Part shown: one piece after another, positions 34,397-45,477 of the stretch
How the letters are laid out: each line of letters begins with the position of its first letter
Position numbering within the stretch: position 1 is the first letter of the stretch
Origin: Limnanthes douglasii subsp. nivea
Taxonomy: Eukaryota > Streptophyta > Magnoliopsida > Brassicales > Limnanthaceae
Assembly (NCBI GenBank): GCA_036936605.1
Contig: JAUPFV010000005.1
Span: 187,176,958 to 187,240,957 of the forward strand
DNA: 64,000 bases
Reading direction: 5' to 3'
The notes under the pieces: model-generated
The model's input: the letters and a program-made list of their open reading frames with translations, nothing else
The model's database searches: none
What the model was told of the DNA's origin: nothing
Translations under genes and position numbers: made by a program

Positions 34397-35254
34397 ATGA
34401 GCTGCAATGGTTGTCGAGTTTTACGAAAAGGATGTAGCGAGTCCTGTATTTTACGCCCGTGCCTCCAGTGGATCGAAACTGCCGAGGCTCAAGGGCACGC
34501 CACTGTTTTCGTCGCTAAGTTTTTCGGCCGTGCCGGTCTCATGTCTTTTATCTCCGCCGTGCCTGAATCCCAGCGGCCTGGTAATTAATTACTCATTTCT
34601 TTTTTACTATAAATAATACTCATTGATTAGAGACTGATTTTGATTTTGATTTTGTTTCTGTTTTTTTGTTTAGCTCTTTTTCAATCGTTACTATTCGAAG
34701 CTTGTGGAAGAACAGTAAACCCGGTGAACGGAGCGGTGGGACTTTTAGGAACAGGGAATTGGCACATGTGTCAAGCGGCGGTGGAAACGATTTTACGAGG
34801 AGGAACCTTACGGCCGATTCCAGAACTCCTCTCCGGAAGCGATGTAAGCTTACCGTCACCGATATCCGACGAAGTTTCCGAGATCTGTACAGACACGTGG
34901 AAGTTACAACATGATCGTACCGCCTCCGCCGGTAAGGTCCAAAACCTTAACAACTGCCGGTTTTCTACCACCACCACCAGATCTAACTCTAAAGCCTCGC
35001 CGCTGCCGAAACGCAAGCGGTTAGCGTCGGAGGAGCATGTGGAGAAAATAACGATGTCAAATCTAGATCTTACTTTAAATTCGAGTTTACCGAGTAAAAC
35101 AGTAGCGTACACGAGGGAGATGGGGCGGCCAGAAACTCCATCGATGAACTCGGAGGAATCTGGTACGACGTCGTGTTGGGAAAGTGGATTAGGAGGAGAC
35201 CCGTACTGTTACGGAGAAAAAGGAGATAGAAAGTTGTTGAACCTGTTTGTCTGA
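34397..35254 (+). CDS. LBD37-like: class II LOB-domain transcription factor (LBD37/38/39 type)
   Basis: Two exons, 34,397-34,580 and 34,674-35,254, are joined across a 93-base GT...AG intron in phase 1, giving 254 residues. The LOB domain starts at residue 1: CX2CX6CX3C with C3, C6, C13 and C17, then the GAS block ([15 protein letters not shown]). The intron falls right after QRP, as in known class II genes, and exon 2 continues [20 protein letters not shown] and LRPIPELL. Further on are a basic KRKR (174-177, likely nuclear localisation), LDLTL (192-196, an EAR repression motif), [12 protein letters not shown] (213-224) and the ending KLLNLFV. In Arabidopsis LBD37/38/39 are nuclear repressors of anthocyanin synthesis and of nitrate-response genes; that role is inferred here. 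All features are intact. Coding GC is far above the background, and no neighbour forms a unit with it. Confidence 0.95.
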
Positions 35255-36309
35255 AGAGTTAACGATAAACCTAGGTTTTTGTTTGTGTGAATCTGACGTT
35301 CACAAGTGAGCTTTTTGTTTGTGTAATATTTTTTTCTCGGTTATTTAGTGTTTTTCTTATATCGATCGACTTTTGGTTTTCTTTTTTTGTAAGGAAGTTC
35401 AAATTTCCGAGAAAATTAAATCATCGAGTTGTTGTAAATTACCTTCAGGTACATGATTTCTCCTGTTAGCGAGAAAGATGATAATTTGTAGGTGATTAAC
35501 TTTTGTTTATCTTGTTTTTTTAGGTAACAACATAAGTTTGATTTCTGGACCAGCTTGAATTTATTTTATTCAGTCAATCTTAAATGCAGTAATTAAATTG
35601 TACTCCACTTGTATACTACTGGTGATAATTATCACGTTAACCGGACCAGCTTGGATTTACTTTATCGAATGAAATACGTGGCGATGAGTCTACGAATTTA
35701 TTTTAATAGGATGTCGCAGACAGCAGCAGATTTTGAATGGAATTGGAATACTACTTTTGATAAGAAAAATGCATAAAATATTTGATGGAGATGTTTCTAA
35801 ATTTCTCCCCATGCTTATCCTTACCACGAAGTTGACGACCAATCTTACCCTTTCGATGTGGTGCTCAGTGCTTTGCCCTTATCATAACACTATATTTTTG
35901 TGAAACATGTTTATAGATACAAAATCCAAAAGTCAAGGTTTTTTTGTTTTCAAAGGGTTACGGACTTAATTGATAGAAGTAAAAATAATCCAAATAGGTT
36001 AAGGATCCAATTAAAAAGAAGCGGAAGATTTTAATTTTTTAAAGTTAGGGCACTAATTTTCTACTCATCTCTTCCGTTTCTCATGTTCGTCTTCCACAAT
36101 TTCACCAAACAAATGCTTCTTTATATCAAATAAAGATTTCTCCAGATCAGTATATTAAGTTCTAAATCATTGATTAAACTCAAAAAGAGCTTAAATTTCC
36201 AAACATCACGAAGAACGAATCACTGTCTCCAAATTTGATACAGCTAACTTCCGTCAGTAACTAGGTAAGACTTCGAACAAATCTTATCAGTTCTGTTCAT
36301 CCATCATCT
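35255..36309. other. 3' region of the LBD gene and spacer
   Basis: Presumed 3' untranslated region, then AT-rich spacer. A 23-base imperfect direct repeat (GGACCAGCTTGAATTTATTT near 35,546 and GGACCAGCTTGGATTTACTT near 35,642) lies here. No gene is seen, and no clear polyadenylation signal can be singled out. Confidence 0.5.
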
Positions 36310-36905
36310 TCAATTATGATGTAACCCGTGTCAAGACTTTCCAAAAAATTATTGCCTTAAGCTTACTTGGTAGATTTCGAGGATTGTAGTCTACATTAAT
36401 CCCTGATTTCTAGTTTGCTTCGATGCCCAATCAGCTGTTGCGTCCTGCTCACGAAATACATTGATAAAATTCATTTTTAAACTTATGAGTCTCATGCATC
36501 AACTTATTAGGGACTCCAAATACCATGGGGCTTGACCAGTTAGAATCATTTCGGTTAATATTCGTGAATCAGATTCTATATCAAGGTCAGTGATGTCAAT
36601 CTCTTTACACATTAATAGCCAGTCCAGAAGATCCCTACACTCAGCAACTATTGAAGATTTATTTCCATAAGTTCTACCCAAACCAGCAATTAACATACCA
36701 TCTTGATTTATGATCAAACCTCCACCACCAAACTATCCCTTATAGTTGCTAGCACCATCTGTATTCAGTTTGTATCTTCTAGATTTTAGGGTGACTCTAT
36801 TTTAAAGCAATAACAATTCTGGGTTTAGTTAGATGATAGACACAACTCAATTGTAAAGCTTTATTAGAGTCTTTGCCCCAATGCCTTCTAGTTAGCAACC
36901 ATTAT
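36310..36905 (-). pseudogene. L1-type LINE RNase H remnant
   Basis: The minus strand carries the RNase H domain found at the end of plant L1-type retroelements (RVT_3 type). YKLNTDGASNYKG gives the first catalytic aspartate, then GGGGLIINQDGMLIAGLGRT, AECRDLLDWLLMCKEI (glutamate) and DIESDSRILTEMILTGQAPW (aspartate). After a stop and a frame change, NVFREQDATADWASKQ provides the C-terminal histidine/aspartate region, with D conserved and R-E-Q replacing the usual R-E-A/G-N. It is closely similar in plan to the fragment at 56.7-57.15 kb. No RT or A tail is visible next to it. Confidence 0.7.
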
Positions 36906-37370
36906 TTGTTGGCAATAAATTTAAAATGAGAATAAAGTTTGAACGGTTATGTATCATTTTAAAGGCGAGAGATGAATTATTTTAATGATGAATTTGTATC
37001 GGTTGTCTCTATAATGTAAATTTTTGAAATTGAATAATAGTAATACAAAATATTAATATGTTGTAAAAAAATAATAAATTCGTGCATGTTATTAAATTAC
37101 CATGCAATTATCACAAAATGACTCAAGCAAAAAATATATGCGAATGAAAGATTTAAATGAACATAAGATTTAATGTGGTTGGAAAATTGTCTACGTCCAC
37201 GGGCGCCGCCAGAGAAAAAAGTTTCACTACGGTTAAAGAGGTACAGATTTCAGATTGTGTTTTGTGTCGCCCTAGTAGTCTATTTATAGGGAATTAATAG
37301 ACTTACTAGATAATGGGTCTAATGGGCTCATACCACAAGACTAACAGCAATACTGTCACAACACTTATTT
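36906..37370. other. AT-rich spacer
   Basis: No gene seen. A small GC-rich island near 37,190-37,280 (GGGCGCCGCC) is not part of any open frame that I recognise; it may be decayed retrotransposon leader or LTR sequence. Confidence 0.45.
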
Positions 37371-37460
37371 GTACTGCCGAACACAGTACACTGTCAAGGC
37401 ACAATATCACTATCACAGACACAAAACTGTACTGCCGGACACAGTACACTGTCAAGGCAC
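37371..37460. repeat. 32-bp direct repeat, 58-bp spacing
   Basis: GTACTGCCGAACACAGTACA plus CTGTCAAGGCAC occurs at 37,371-37,402 and, with one mismatch, at 37,429-37,460. A third partial echo (AAACTGTCAAGGCC) lies near 37,609. Each unit contains the short palindrome TGTACTG/CAGTACA-like motif. Confidence 0.85.
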
Positions 37461-37659
37461 TATTCGACTCATTCACAACAAATCTTCCTCTTGAGGCGAA
37501 TATCATTTCTTCGCTATCAACAAAGAAACTTCTCTTTTTTTGACTCACCAAATACCCCTAAGATATTCACTTTATACTGCGAACACCAATCCAGTTTAGG
37601 CACTCCCTAAACTGTCAAGGCCAAATATTACTAGATTATCCCGTGTTCTTTACAAAACC

Positions 37660-39175
37660 TATATAATTTCTTAAGAAATATTCATCAGCTCTATCACTAT
37701 GCAATATTTTAATCTTATTGTCTTATTGATTTTCCAATTTCACTTTGAATATATTTAATATGCTAAATGTATAATCCTTATGTTTAAGCATATAAACATA
37801 AGTATTTATAAAATAGTCATCTATAAAAGTTATAAAGTATATTTCACCTACACGCATCAAGATATTTTTTAACTTAATATATCAATATCTACCAAGTATA
37901 ATAAAATCTGTATATCTTTAAATGATACTATAAGAATCTACACACAATTCATATTTGTCATACAACATTATATCATAATTTATAAGTTTAGTTTTAACCA
38001 TTATATGTGCAAGCCTACTATGGTACAATAGATAATTTTGTATATAGTTTCATCATATTCCTGCAAGAGTATCCATTTCCGATAAAAATTCCATCTTCTT
38101 TTTAAAAAGTTACCATATTTGTACACATATCAAATTATGGATTTTTCCAATAGGTCACCATAAAGGTTTTTTCCCGGAACATACAATACATTTACATGAC
38201 TTATCCCTTTATCGCTTATAAATACTAACTAAACTGTGTTATGTACTTCACAAATATTTTGTGATATTTTATCTTCCATTACTTTGAATAAAGATTTATC
38301 ATATGAGACATGAACCGGTGCACATATATCATACAACCACCCAAAACTCTTGTCGTCATTTGAATTGATCTCTTTATCATTACAAAAATATCTTCCTCTA
38401 TAAAGTATATACTTTCACCATTTTTCTTATGATTTCAATCACAATAAAAATTCTTTTTTTTGTCACAATAGAAGCAATATATCTTTGTCTTCTTAAAGAT
38501 AGTATTGCTCTTAATGTCAAATAACTTTGTCCTAAAAACTATATTTCTTATGTTTAGAATACTTTGCATTCACACTTCTACAAGTAACCATATTAGATTC
38601 TTCTTATACATCTCTCAGTGGATGATTATTTGTTAGTCATCAAGTATTTTTGTATTAGTTTCAAACTATACTCTTCGGATTTGTGAAGTATCCTATTCTA
38701 GTAATGCTTCCAAGAAGGAGGAAATTTTGGTATAGTTGGTATACTTGGAATTTCAACAACACTATTTTTACAGACACGAGCTTATTGGATATGATTTATA
38801 ACTCATATACTTATGGGATACGTTATTTTACATCAACAAATTAATACTCAAAATTATGAGAAATAATAAAAAAGTTTGTACATTTTTCTTTGGATTTGTA
38901 CATCTCCTCGAGAGTGTTCGATATTTTTAGCGTAAAAGTCTCGATGGTGTATAAATTATACACCTGATCCGAAAATATGTTCAAGATATGTCTTTCATAT
39001 ATAAGATCATCTTCTTCTAACTTGCAACTTTCTCTTTGATCTCGGAGGTATACCTACTAGCAGGCTCTAAAGCTTATCCAATTTGATATCAAAGATGTAG
39101 TTAACTTCAAAAGGAGTCAATAAGAATATCAACTTCTTTTACCAATATGTGAAGTTTGCACCGCCAAAATGGTCC
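37660..39175 (-). pseudogene. Ty1/copia gag-protease-integrase remnant
   Basis: Read from 39,175 downward the minus strand shows, in copia order, a Gag start (IRLDHFGGANFTYW...KKLIFLLTPFEV), a degenerate zinc knuckle (CFYCDKKKNFYCD) near 38,470, and the protease region WLYDICAPVHVSYDKSLFKV. There the usual DSGA catalytic loop is DICA, followed by ISDKGISHVNVLYVPGKN and LYGDLLEKS. The integrase core comes last: YFITFIDDYF with the first D, then ILHSDRADEYF with the second D. The third acidic residue, RT and RNase H are absent; the remnant ends near 37,660. Many stops and frame changes. LTRs were not identified. Confidence 0.72.
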
Positions 39176-39772
39176 AAACGAATTAGATTTTAGTTACTAA
39201 TTTTAATAGCTACCAATTTTGTTTCCTCTAACATGGATGTTAATTAATTATTATTAGTAGAAAAATAGTATAACATAAATAAAACTTACAGAATCATCCT
39301 AATAATCATTTCAGAAAATCATTGAAAAAGTAAAGACTCAAAAAACTGATTGAATATGTATTCCAAACATAGTTATTTTGATTTTTTATTGTTTAAATCT
39401 TTTTTTAAAGTTCTTTTGGAATATAACAAGTTTTTTTACTTATAATACAATGAGTTAGAAATTTTAAAATCAAACTGACAATAATTTAATATATAATTTT
39501 TAGAGAGAATTAGTATATACGGGTCTTCATATTTCAATTAGTAACCTACTATTAAGGTTCAAAAAATTATACATAAGGTTACATATGATCATTAAAAATA
39601 TCATTTCTAAAAAACAATTCAAATAATCACACATTTCCGAACATGAACTAATTTTTCATTGTTTTGGTGATAAACATCGTTTCCTTTAATGAGCTTACAG
39701 TTTGAAGTCGTTTCCTTGCAAGTTGCAAGCATCATCGTGGCGACCACATATTCGTCTTCTACTATGGGAGTG
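39176..39772. other. spacer between copia remnant and element C
   Basis: AT-rich and without an open frame of note. It is the place where the 5' LTR of the minus-strand copia remnant should lie, but no LTR ends could be recognised. Confidence 0.4.
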
Positions 39773-40274
39773 TGATTAAAATTATAATAGTATATATCTT
39801 CAACTTTGCCGAAACGATGCTTAGCCAGACCATCGATGGCAACGCATGGCCTAACATCCTGATTGATGGTCTATTAGCTGTTTTTCTTGGTCGATGCCTC
39901 TTGACCGATGTCTAGTCTTCGACAAAAATTACAATATAAATGGAGATCGGTTATAAAATTAGAAAGGTTTTGGGGATTTATATTTTATTATTTATCAATA
40001 TTTGTATATTAATGTACTCATCCATTTCGGTCTCTTAAAATTAAGTGAGAAATCAATACAAATGAAATATATGTAACGCGTTACAACATCTTTTATATAA
40101 ATGAGTGCAATTTATCAAATAAATCAATCGACGCATAATTGATCTATCATCTAATCAATAATTTTACTACTTGTTTAATATACTTTTCTTCCTTATGTCT
40201 CAAAAAATAATTCTAGATCTATCGTATTTCTATCTATACTTTATGTATTACTTTACTATATTTTATACTCATCA
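39773..40274 (+). repeat. left LTR of element C
   Basis: Starts TGATTAAAAT and ends TATACTCATCA. It aligns with 42,957-43,463 through ATTTATATTTTATTATTTAT, GTATATTAATGTACTCATC, AATTAAGTGAGAAATCAA, CGTTACAACATCTTTTATAT (a TATA-like site) and ACTATATTTTATACTCATCA. Confidence 0.72.
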
Positions 40275-40799
40275 AATTGACGATTGCACTAGAGACGATT
40301 GGTTTATTGAGAAGAAATATTTTTCTATGAAAATCATTAAAATTTATTGCTAAAAAACCATAAAAGAAATCAAATAAGAAATCCACCAAAAGGTGAATCA
40401 ATAGATGACAAAGGCAAATCAATTGATTATAAAAGTGAATTAGTAGATTCCAAAAATGAATGAGTAAATGGAAGATCTGGACCCACGGAAGGCAGATCTG
40501 GATCCATAGTCATATAAGTCGAAATTGAGTCTTTTATTTTCTTCTCTCATATATATTGTGTTTGTACTTTTCGTATGTTTGCGCATGTGAATCAAGTCCA
40601 AGATAAGGAGAAATATCAAACGAATGAACATGAGCATTCCAAATTTCTTCTGCTGAGAGATCGTGAAGATCTATCGTGCCCATTTATCCTAGTCGAATAA
40701 ATTGTTTCCAAAGCTTAGAATTTGGACGAAGCCGATAAACACCTCTGATTCAGACCCTTGAAAATTCTTATATTTCTATTTCCCCTTTTTATGAGCCAA

Positions 40800-41190
40800 A
40801 AAACGAACAAATGGATATAGCAGTTGTCGTGGATGAAAGAGAAATGAAGGCGAGACTGTCTTTTGCATCAAATGAATGTGTGAAGCTGTAGTAGTTGTCG
40901 TGAACAAATTAGAAAAAAATCGCGATTCTTTTTTGCAGAAGCTGGCCGAACGAACGAATCTATATTGGCAAAGCCTTTGGCTCTGACTAATATCTTCTAC
41001 TGATGCAATAGAAGCAGTGACGTTAGAGCTGAATGGTGCTACGAAGTCGTTCCAAAAAGTAGACGAAGAAAAAAACTTGTTACATAATTCAGTAAAGACA
41101 CTTAAACGAGATCAATGAATATGGTGAAACTTTATGTATAAATTCAAAGCCGTTTTAGAATCGGTAACGGAGCTGCACAAAAGTCTTTCT
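40800..41190 (+). pseudogene. coiled-coil coding remnant inside element C
   Basis: A plus-strand frame of coiled-coil character survives here: AIEAVTLELNGATKSFQKV, EEKNLLHNSVKTLKRDQ, a stop, then FKAVLESVTELHKSLS in the same frame. An upstream short frame has MKARLSFASNECVKL. The heptad-like spacing and the wording recall plant coiled-coil proteins of the WEB1 type, and also the coiled coil of the Tat antisense genes; I cannot decide between captured host sequence and element gene. It is clearly broken. Confidence 0.35.
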
Positions 41191-41442
41191 ATTTTTATTT
41201 ATTTTATTTTTTGCAGGTCGTTGGATTTTTGGTTTTCAGATCTTTTGTGAGAAACCACATGTTTATTTTATCTAAATCTTGGATAATGTGTTAAGGATAT
41301 CTAAGGCTTCAATTTGAAAGTTTGGATTGTGATTTGGTGCTATGGTTCAAGAGAAATCACTATTGAAACGATGCAATATTTATATTCTGGTAACGCTTGC
41401 ATCGACAAGTAGGAGAATATGACATAACCGGAAGGATCCTAC

Positions 41443-41510
41443 TCCAAGATTTAAACCTATGGTATTGAGCATATAAGATAATATAGTCAACCGTTAGAAC
41501 ACATTGCACT
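41443..41510 (-). other. tRNA-like pol III head, possible SINE
   Basis: The minus strand has TGTTCTAACGG, an A-box-like sequence with one mismatch to TRGYNNANNGG, and 33 bases later GGTTTAAATC, a B-box-like sequence with one mismatch to GWTCRANNC. The order and spacing fit a tRNA-derived SINE head. No poly-A tail or target duplication was identified, so the call is weak. Confidence 0.3.
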
Positions 41511-42198
41511 TGGTGTTTAATGATCCAAACAATCGACATGTGTTTTGGCTTCAGCTTTACAAAGCTAAGTACCCTTTTTCTACCTTTTATTGTTACGATA
41601 TCGAATGCACATTATGATTACAAGGTGAACACTATTGTGCAATAGGCTTACGAGCCGACAAGAAATATCAACAAGGCTTACAAGCTAAACTTTAATACAA
41701 ATTAGGCTTTCGAGCCCAAATTACAAAACTATTGGGCTTTATTTAAACTAATTTACCTTACGCCAATTGTATGTCTAATCCTACCATATTTTATTTTTGG
41801 TTTCACAAAAATAAGTACATATACCTTAATATTTTACGAGTGACGATATTCATTATTTCACAAACTACAGTAAGGATAAGTTAAAAATGAAAATGTAGTC
41901 TACAAACCTTATGTACTACGACATTACTTTTTCTAAGGATAAGACTGAGATATTTCAACATCCATTTTTGGTGAGGTTATTTATTTTTGCAGGACTAAGA
42001 CCGAGATCTCTAAACACTCTCTCATAATGCTCCGATATTCATTTTTTCATGCTACAACATTCAACGAATATCGTCACTCTAAAGTTGAAGCTATATCAAC
42101 AACAATCGACAATAATGATTCTAATCTCTTATAGTTTTAAGAGCTCTTAAAGAAAATATATTGGAAGTTGTAAACTAATAATATGAGGAATAATACCT

Positions 42199-42201
<3 letters not shown>

Positions 42202-42237
<36 letters not shown>
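42202..42237. repeat. TA microsatellite in element C
   Basis: Uninterrupted alternating TA for about 36 bases, inside the non-coding part of element C. It makes copy-number variation here likely. Confidence 0.9.
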
Positions 42238-42239
<2 letters not shown>

Positions 42240-42956
42240 CATAAGAGAGTTACATTCTTAATTTTTATTTAATGTTTAATCACTTATGTTTTGAATTCAC
42301 ATATCAAAAATGAAAATTCAAAAAGTACAACTCCATGATCCAAAAGTTGAAGTTATTGACTATTTATTTCTAGTCATTCCCTCATTCTTTATCAAAAACT
42401 AGAGGGGCCACTCACCATGCCAAGACCAAAGATAAAAATCTATTTTTTTAGCAAATAAATTCCTTCATACATGTTTTGAAATGACTATGGGAGCATTACC
42501 TTATTTTCCAAAGCAATTTTAAAACAAATTCATCATTATGGGACAACCGAGTAAATTTAAATTAATGCCTAAAACTTTAACAACATGCTACATGTTTCGA
42601 TACTCTTTTACTCATGTCAAAATAGTTTTTTATCTTTAATAGAGGTTTTTAGCCGGTAATCGATTTTTAATATAGGTCGGAACAAGGCCCTCACAAATTT
42701 ATCAAGAAATATCGTGAAGTCCAACTAGAGTAAAGAAACCAATCTACCAAGGTGTTCAAAGACTCTTGAGAGTTCGGCCAAACAAGATCGTAATATTTTG
42801 TATAATATATGATTAGAATTTTACATCAACCAAGAAAAGTATTATAGAATACATTCGACTAGGTTCGAAAACACTCATTAATCAAAACACTGAAGATAAG
42901 TAGACAATACTAACGTATTCCTTCCTCAATTATTTTGCAAGGACTATGAAGGTTAC

Positions 42957-43463
42957 TGATAAGGGCGTATATCACCCACTTGGATGATGTATCACTTGAC
43001 ATGACCATCAGCAGAAGCACCTGGTCGAACCTCATAGTCGTTGCCTCATGGTTGATGTCTTCTCGGTCGATACCCACCTACTCGTTTCTTTATGGATGAT
43101 GTCTGGATTTTGTCAGGAGTTATGATATTAATGATGATCAGTTATAAAGTCATAAAGGCTATTGGGAGTTATATTTTATCATTCATAAATATTTTTATAT
43201 TAATGTCCTCATCTATTATAGTCTCGTATAATTAAGTAAGCAATCAACATAAATGCAACAAATATCATACGTTACAATATCTCCTATATAAAGGAGCGCA
43301 CTTCATTAAATAAAAAACGATACATAATCGATCGATCATTCAATCAACAATTATACTACTTGCTTAATATATTTTTATTCCTTCTATTTGTACAAAGAAC
43401 TGTAGATCTATCGTCTCCTCATTTACTTTCTATTTACAACTTCACTATATTTTATACTCTTCA
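42957..43463 (+). repeat. right LTR of element C
   Basis: Starts TGATAAGGGC and ends TATACTCTTCA. It pairs with 39,773-40,274, with an estimated 70-75% identity by eye, so the element is old. The TATA-like CTCCTATATAAAGGAG in this copy is better preserved than in the left LTR. Confidence 0.72.
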
Positions 43464-44402
43464 ATATGTATGTATTTAGTCTTCCAAATTATAACATAGG
43501 ATATATCATATATTATTATTTAACATAATATTTTATACAATAAGATACATAATACATGATATTGATATGTTTAAATTTTTAAATCCGAATAAATATTTTG
43601 TACACATAATGTTTTTGCAAATTTGAACCTTTTTAAAATTGATATATGTTTTATTGTTTTTCAGACTTTAAATATATTTTCTTATGTGTATATTATCATA
43701 TGTTATGGATATATATTTATAGATATATAGATATATTTAAATTTATATATATTCTCATATATAATATATTATTATGGTATTAAAGTCGATATATACCTAA
43801 ATATTATGTTACATACATAAATAATACATTTACTTATATACGTATAGGATATGAGCCTTAGAATAAATTTTGAGAGGCCTTCATCGTACAAAGAAGCATG
43901 ATAAAAGTTTTCTGATGGAAGAGAAAATGTAATATTTTGCTATGATGATATATAAGGCATGGTTGCATGAAGTACGTGGAGGACCAGGAGAAGAAAATAC
44001 CAACACTAATTGGATAATAGAGATATACCTTAAAGTCCGAGTAACTTATTAAGAAATTAACATGGTGTGAAAATTTTATTACTATACTAGGTGGAGATGC
44101 AAAGAGACATAAATGTAGGTTCTGCAACTTGATATGATTATTGTGTGAGGCACGAGCACGAGAGCTTCAACTTGACTAATTATGATAAAATAGCTCACTC
44201 ATTAAATGGTAAAGAATATCACACCAAACTTTATCCACATACCATAAGTAAGATCTATGGATCTCTAACATTTTTTTTAATTTTTTAAAGAAATTTGAAA
44301 AGTTATATTTTAAAAAATATTTTTGAAATTAATTCTCAGATAAAAATATAAGTATTGATACCGTTTTATTTTAGGGAGTGTTAAGAAAATAGAAACTTAG
44401 AA
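43464..44402. other. AT-rich spacer
   Basis: No gene seen. The part at 43.86-44.2 kb is a little more complex and has an 89-codon minus-strand frame, but neither strand gives a motif that I recognise. Confidence 0.45.
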
Positions 44403-44656
44403 CTCTCTCCGTTCCATATTAATGAGTGTTCTAGGAGAATTTTCTTATTTCATATTAAGAGTCGCTTAGGTTACCAAGAACTTATTGAATACTTCTTAAT
44501 ACTTTTCACTTTTCACAAAAGAGTCAGGGTATTTATTACCATTTGACCAATTGCATTCATTTTTTTTCTTTATTTCCATAGAATAAAATGTAATAATTAC
44601 ACTTCTTAATAGTTGTGCCTCCCTCTAAAACGTCCATTAATATGGAACGAAGGGAG
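44403..44656. mobile_element. Stowaway-type MITE
   Basis: A 254-base element whose ends are inverted repeats of about 24 bases: CTCTCTCCGTTCCATATTAA at the left, and at the right the complement CTCCCTTCGTTCCATATTAA. CTCCCTCCGT-type ends are the signature of Stowaway elements mobilised by Tc1/mariner transposases. The right flank begins TA, the usual target; the left flank is AA, probably a mutated TA. It has no coding capacity. Confidence 0.85.
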
Positions 44657-44944
44657 TATATTTTTTTAAATGCATGGTCTAAAACAAGCTCCTACATAAT
44701 GGTATAACAATAGTATAGAAAGTATGACAAGTTTATGTTTGTTATATATTTTACTATAAGTTAAGATAAAAAAAATCTTATTAGATCATTAAATATTTTG
44801 ATTTTTGTGTATTTGTTGTTATATGTACATGACATGGTAGTGATTATTAAAAAAATTGATTTCTATAAAAAATAATATAAAAAGTAAGTTTGAAATGGCA
44901 TATTTATGACTAGCTTATAAAATTCTAGATGTATAAATTACTAA

Positions 44945-45477
44945 TGATAAGAAATACACTAATTTCATCTTAATTAGATGCATTACCTAAATAAGATAGT
45001 TCAGACATTCTCAATAGAAAACTTAGAACCATTTAATGTACGATTAAAAACTCATTTCGTGTTGGCATTGTACCTTACCGAAACTCGAGATATTAAGTTT
45101 ACAGGACTTGTTATGTATGCTAGTTTAGTACATTCAATTATGTATGCAATGTTATGTACTAGTTTAGATGTAGCATGCTTTATTAGTGTGTTGTCATATT
45201 ACTTATCCAACCTCACAAAAAAAACATTTGAGCATTATAAAGTAATGCCTATTATATGTATGCTAATGCTAGATTGAGTTGTTTTAATCATGAAAAATAT
45301 TCTATTTTTAAGGATTTTATAGATTCAAATTTTGCATGTGATAAAGATACACTTAGGTCAACTATGGTCTTTTTCGTTTATCTTTTGTGGTTGTTGTATA
45401 AGTTAAAAAAACCAATTACATTTCATAGTATCATTGTCCACCATAAATATAAAATACATAGTTATCAATGGGTCCAT
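44945..45477 (+). pseudogene. Ty1/copia RT-RNase H remnant
   Basis: Plus-strand frames match the RT end and RNase H start of copia Pol. YLNKIVQTFSIENLEPFNVR corresponds to the YLEKVL-RF-M-KP-STPL block. Then come MYASLVHSIMYAMLCTSLDV (the Y-S-VGSLMYAM-TRPD block) and VLSYYLSNLTKKTFEHYK. A second frame gives FKDFIDSNFACDKDTLRSTM, in which D-S replaces the usual D-A/S at the RNase H opening. At least one frame change (about 45,250) and loss of the domain's second half show a dead fragment. It belongs to the same branch of copia as the remnants near 20 and 38 kb but does not join them. Confidence 0.72.

Larger units (their letters stand above)
39773..43463 (+). mobile_element. non-autonomous LTR element C
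   Basis: Two direct repeats of about 500 bases flank 2.7 kb that encodes no gag-pol. The bases after the left LTR (AATTGACGATTGCACTAGAG) resemble the primer-binding region of Tat elements A and B with several G-to-A and C-to-T changes. That places C, tentatively, with the Tat group as a large-retrotransposon-derivative type. Orientation plus follows from that site. No clear target duplication was found (GAGTG left, ATATG right). Confidence 0.65.

Noticed and set aside
34640..34673. Alternative LBD start at 34,640 in the second reading frame block
   Set aside because: This part lies in the intron; GT at 34,581 and AG at 34,673 join the two LBD blocks exactly in frame with the conserved QRP-A-LFQSLL sequence.
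34771..35112. 113-codon minus-strand open frame across LBD exon 2
   Set aside because: It is the antisense shadow of the GC-richer LBD coding sequence; the plus-strand protein matches the LBD family along its whole length.
39773..43463. Five-base target duplication around element C
   Set aside because: GAGTG and ATATG do not match, so none is claimed.
43858..44127. hAT transposase zinc finger
   Set aside because: One frame has a C-x-x-C pair, but no second metal-binding pair or dimerisation domain is present.
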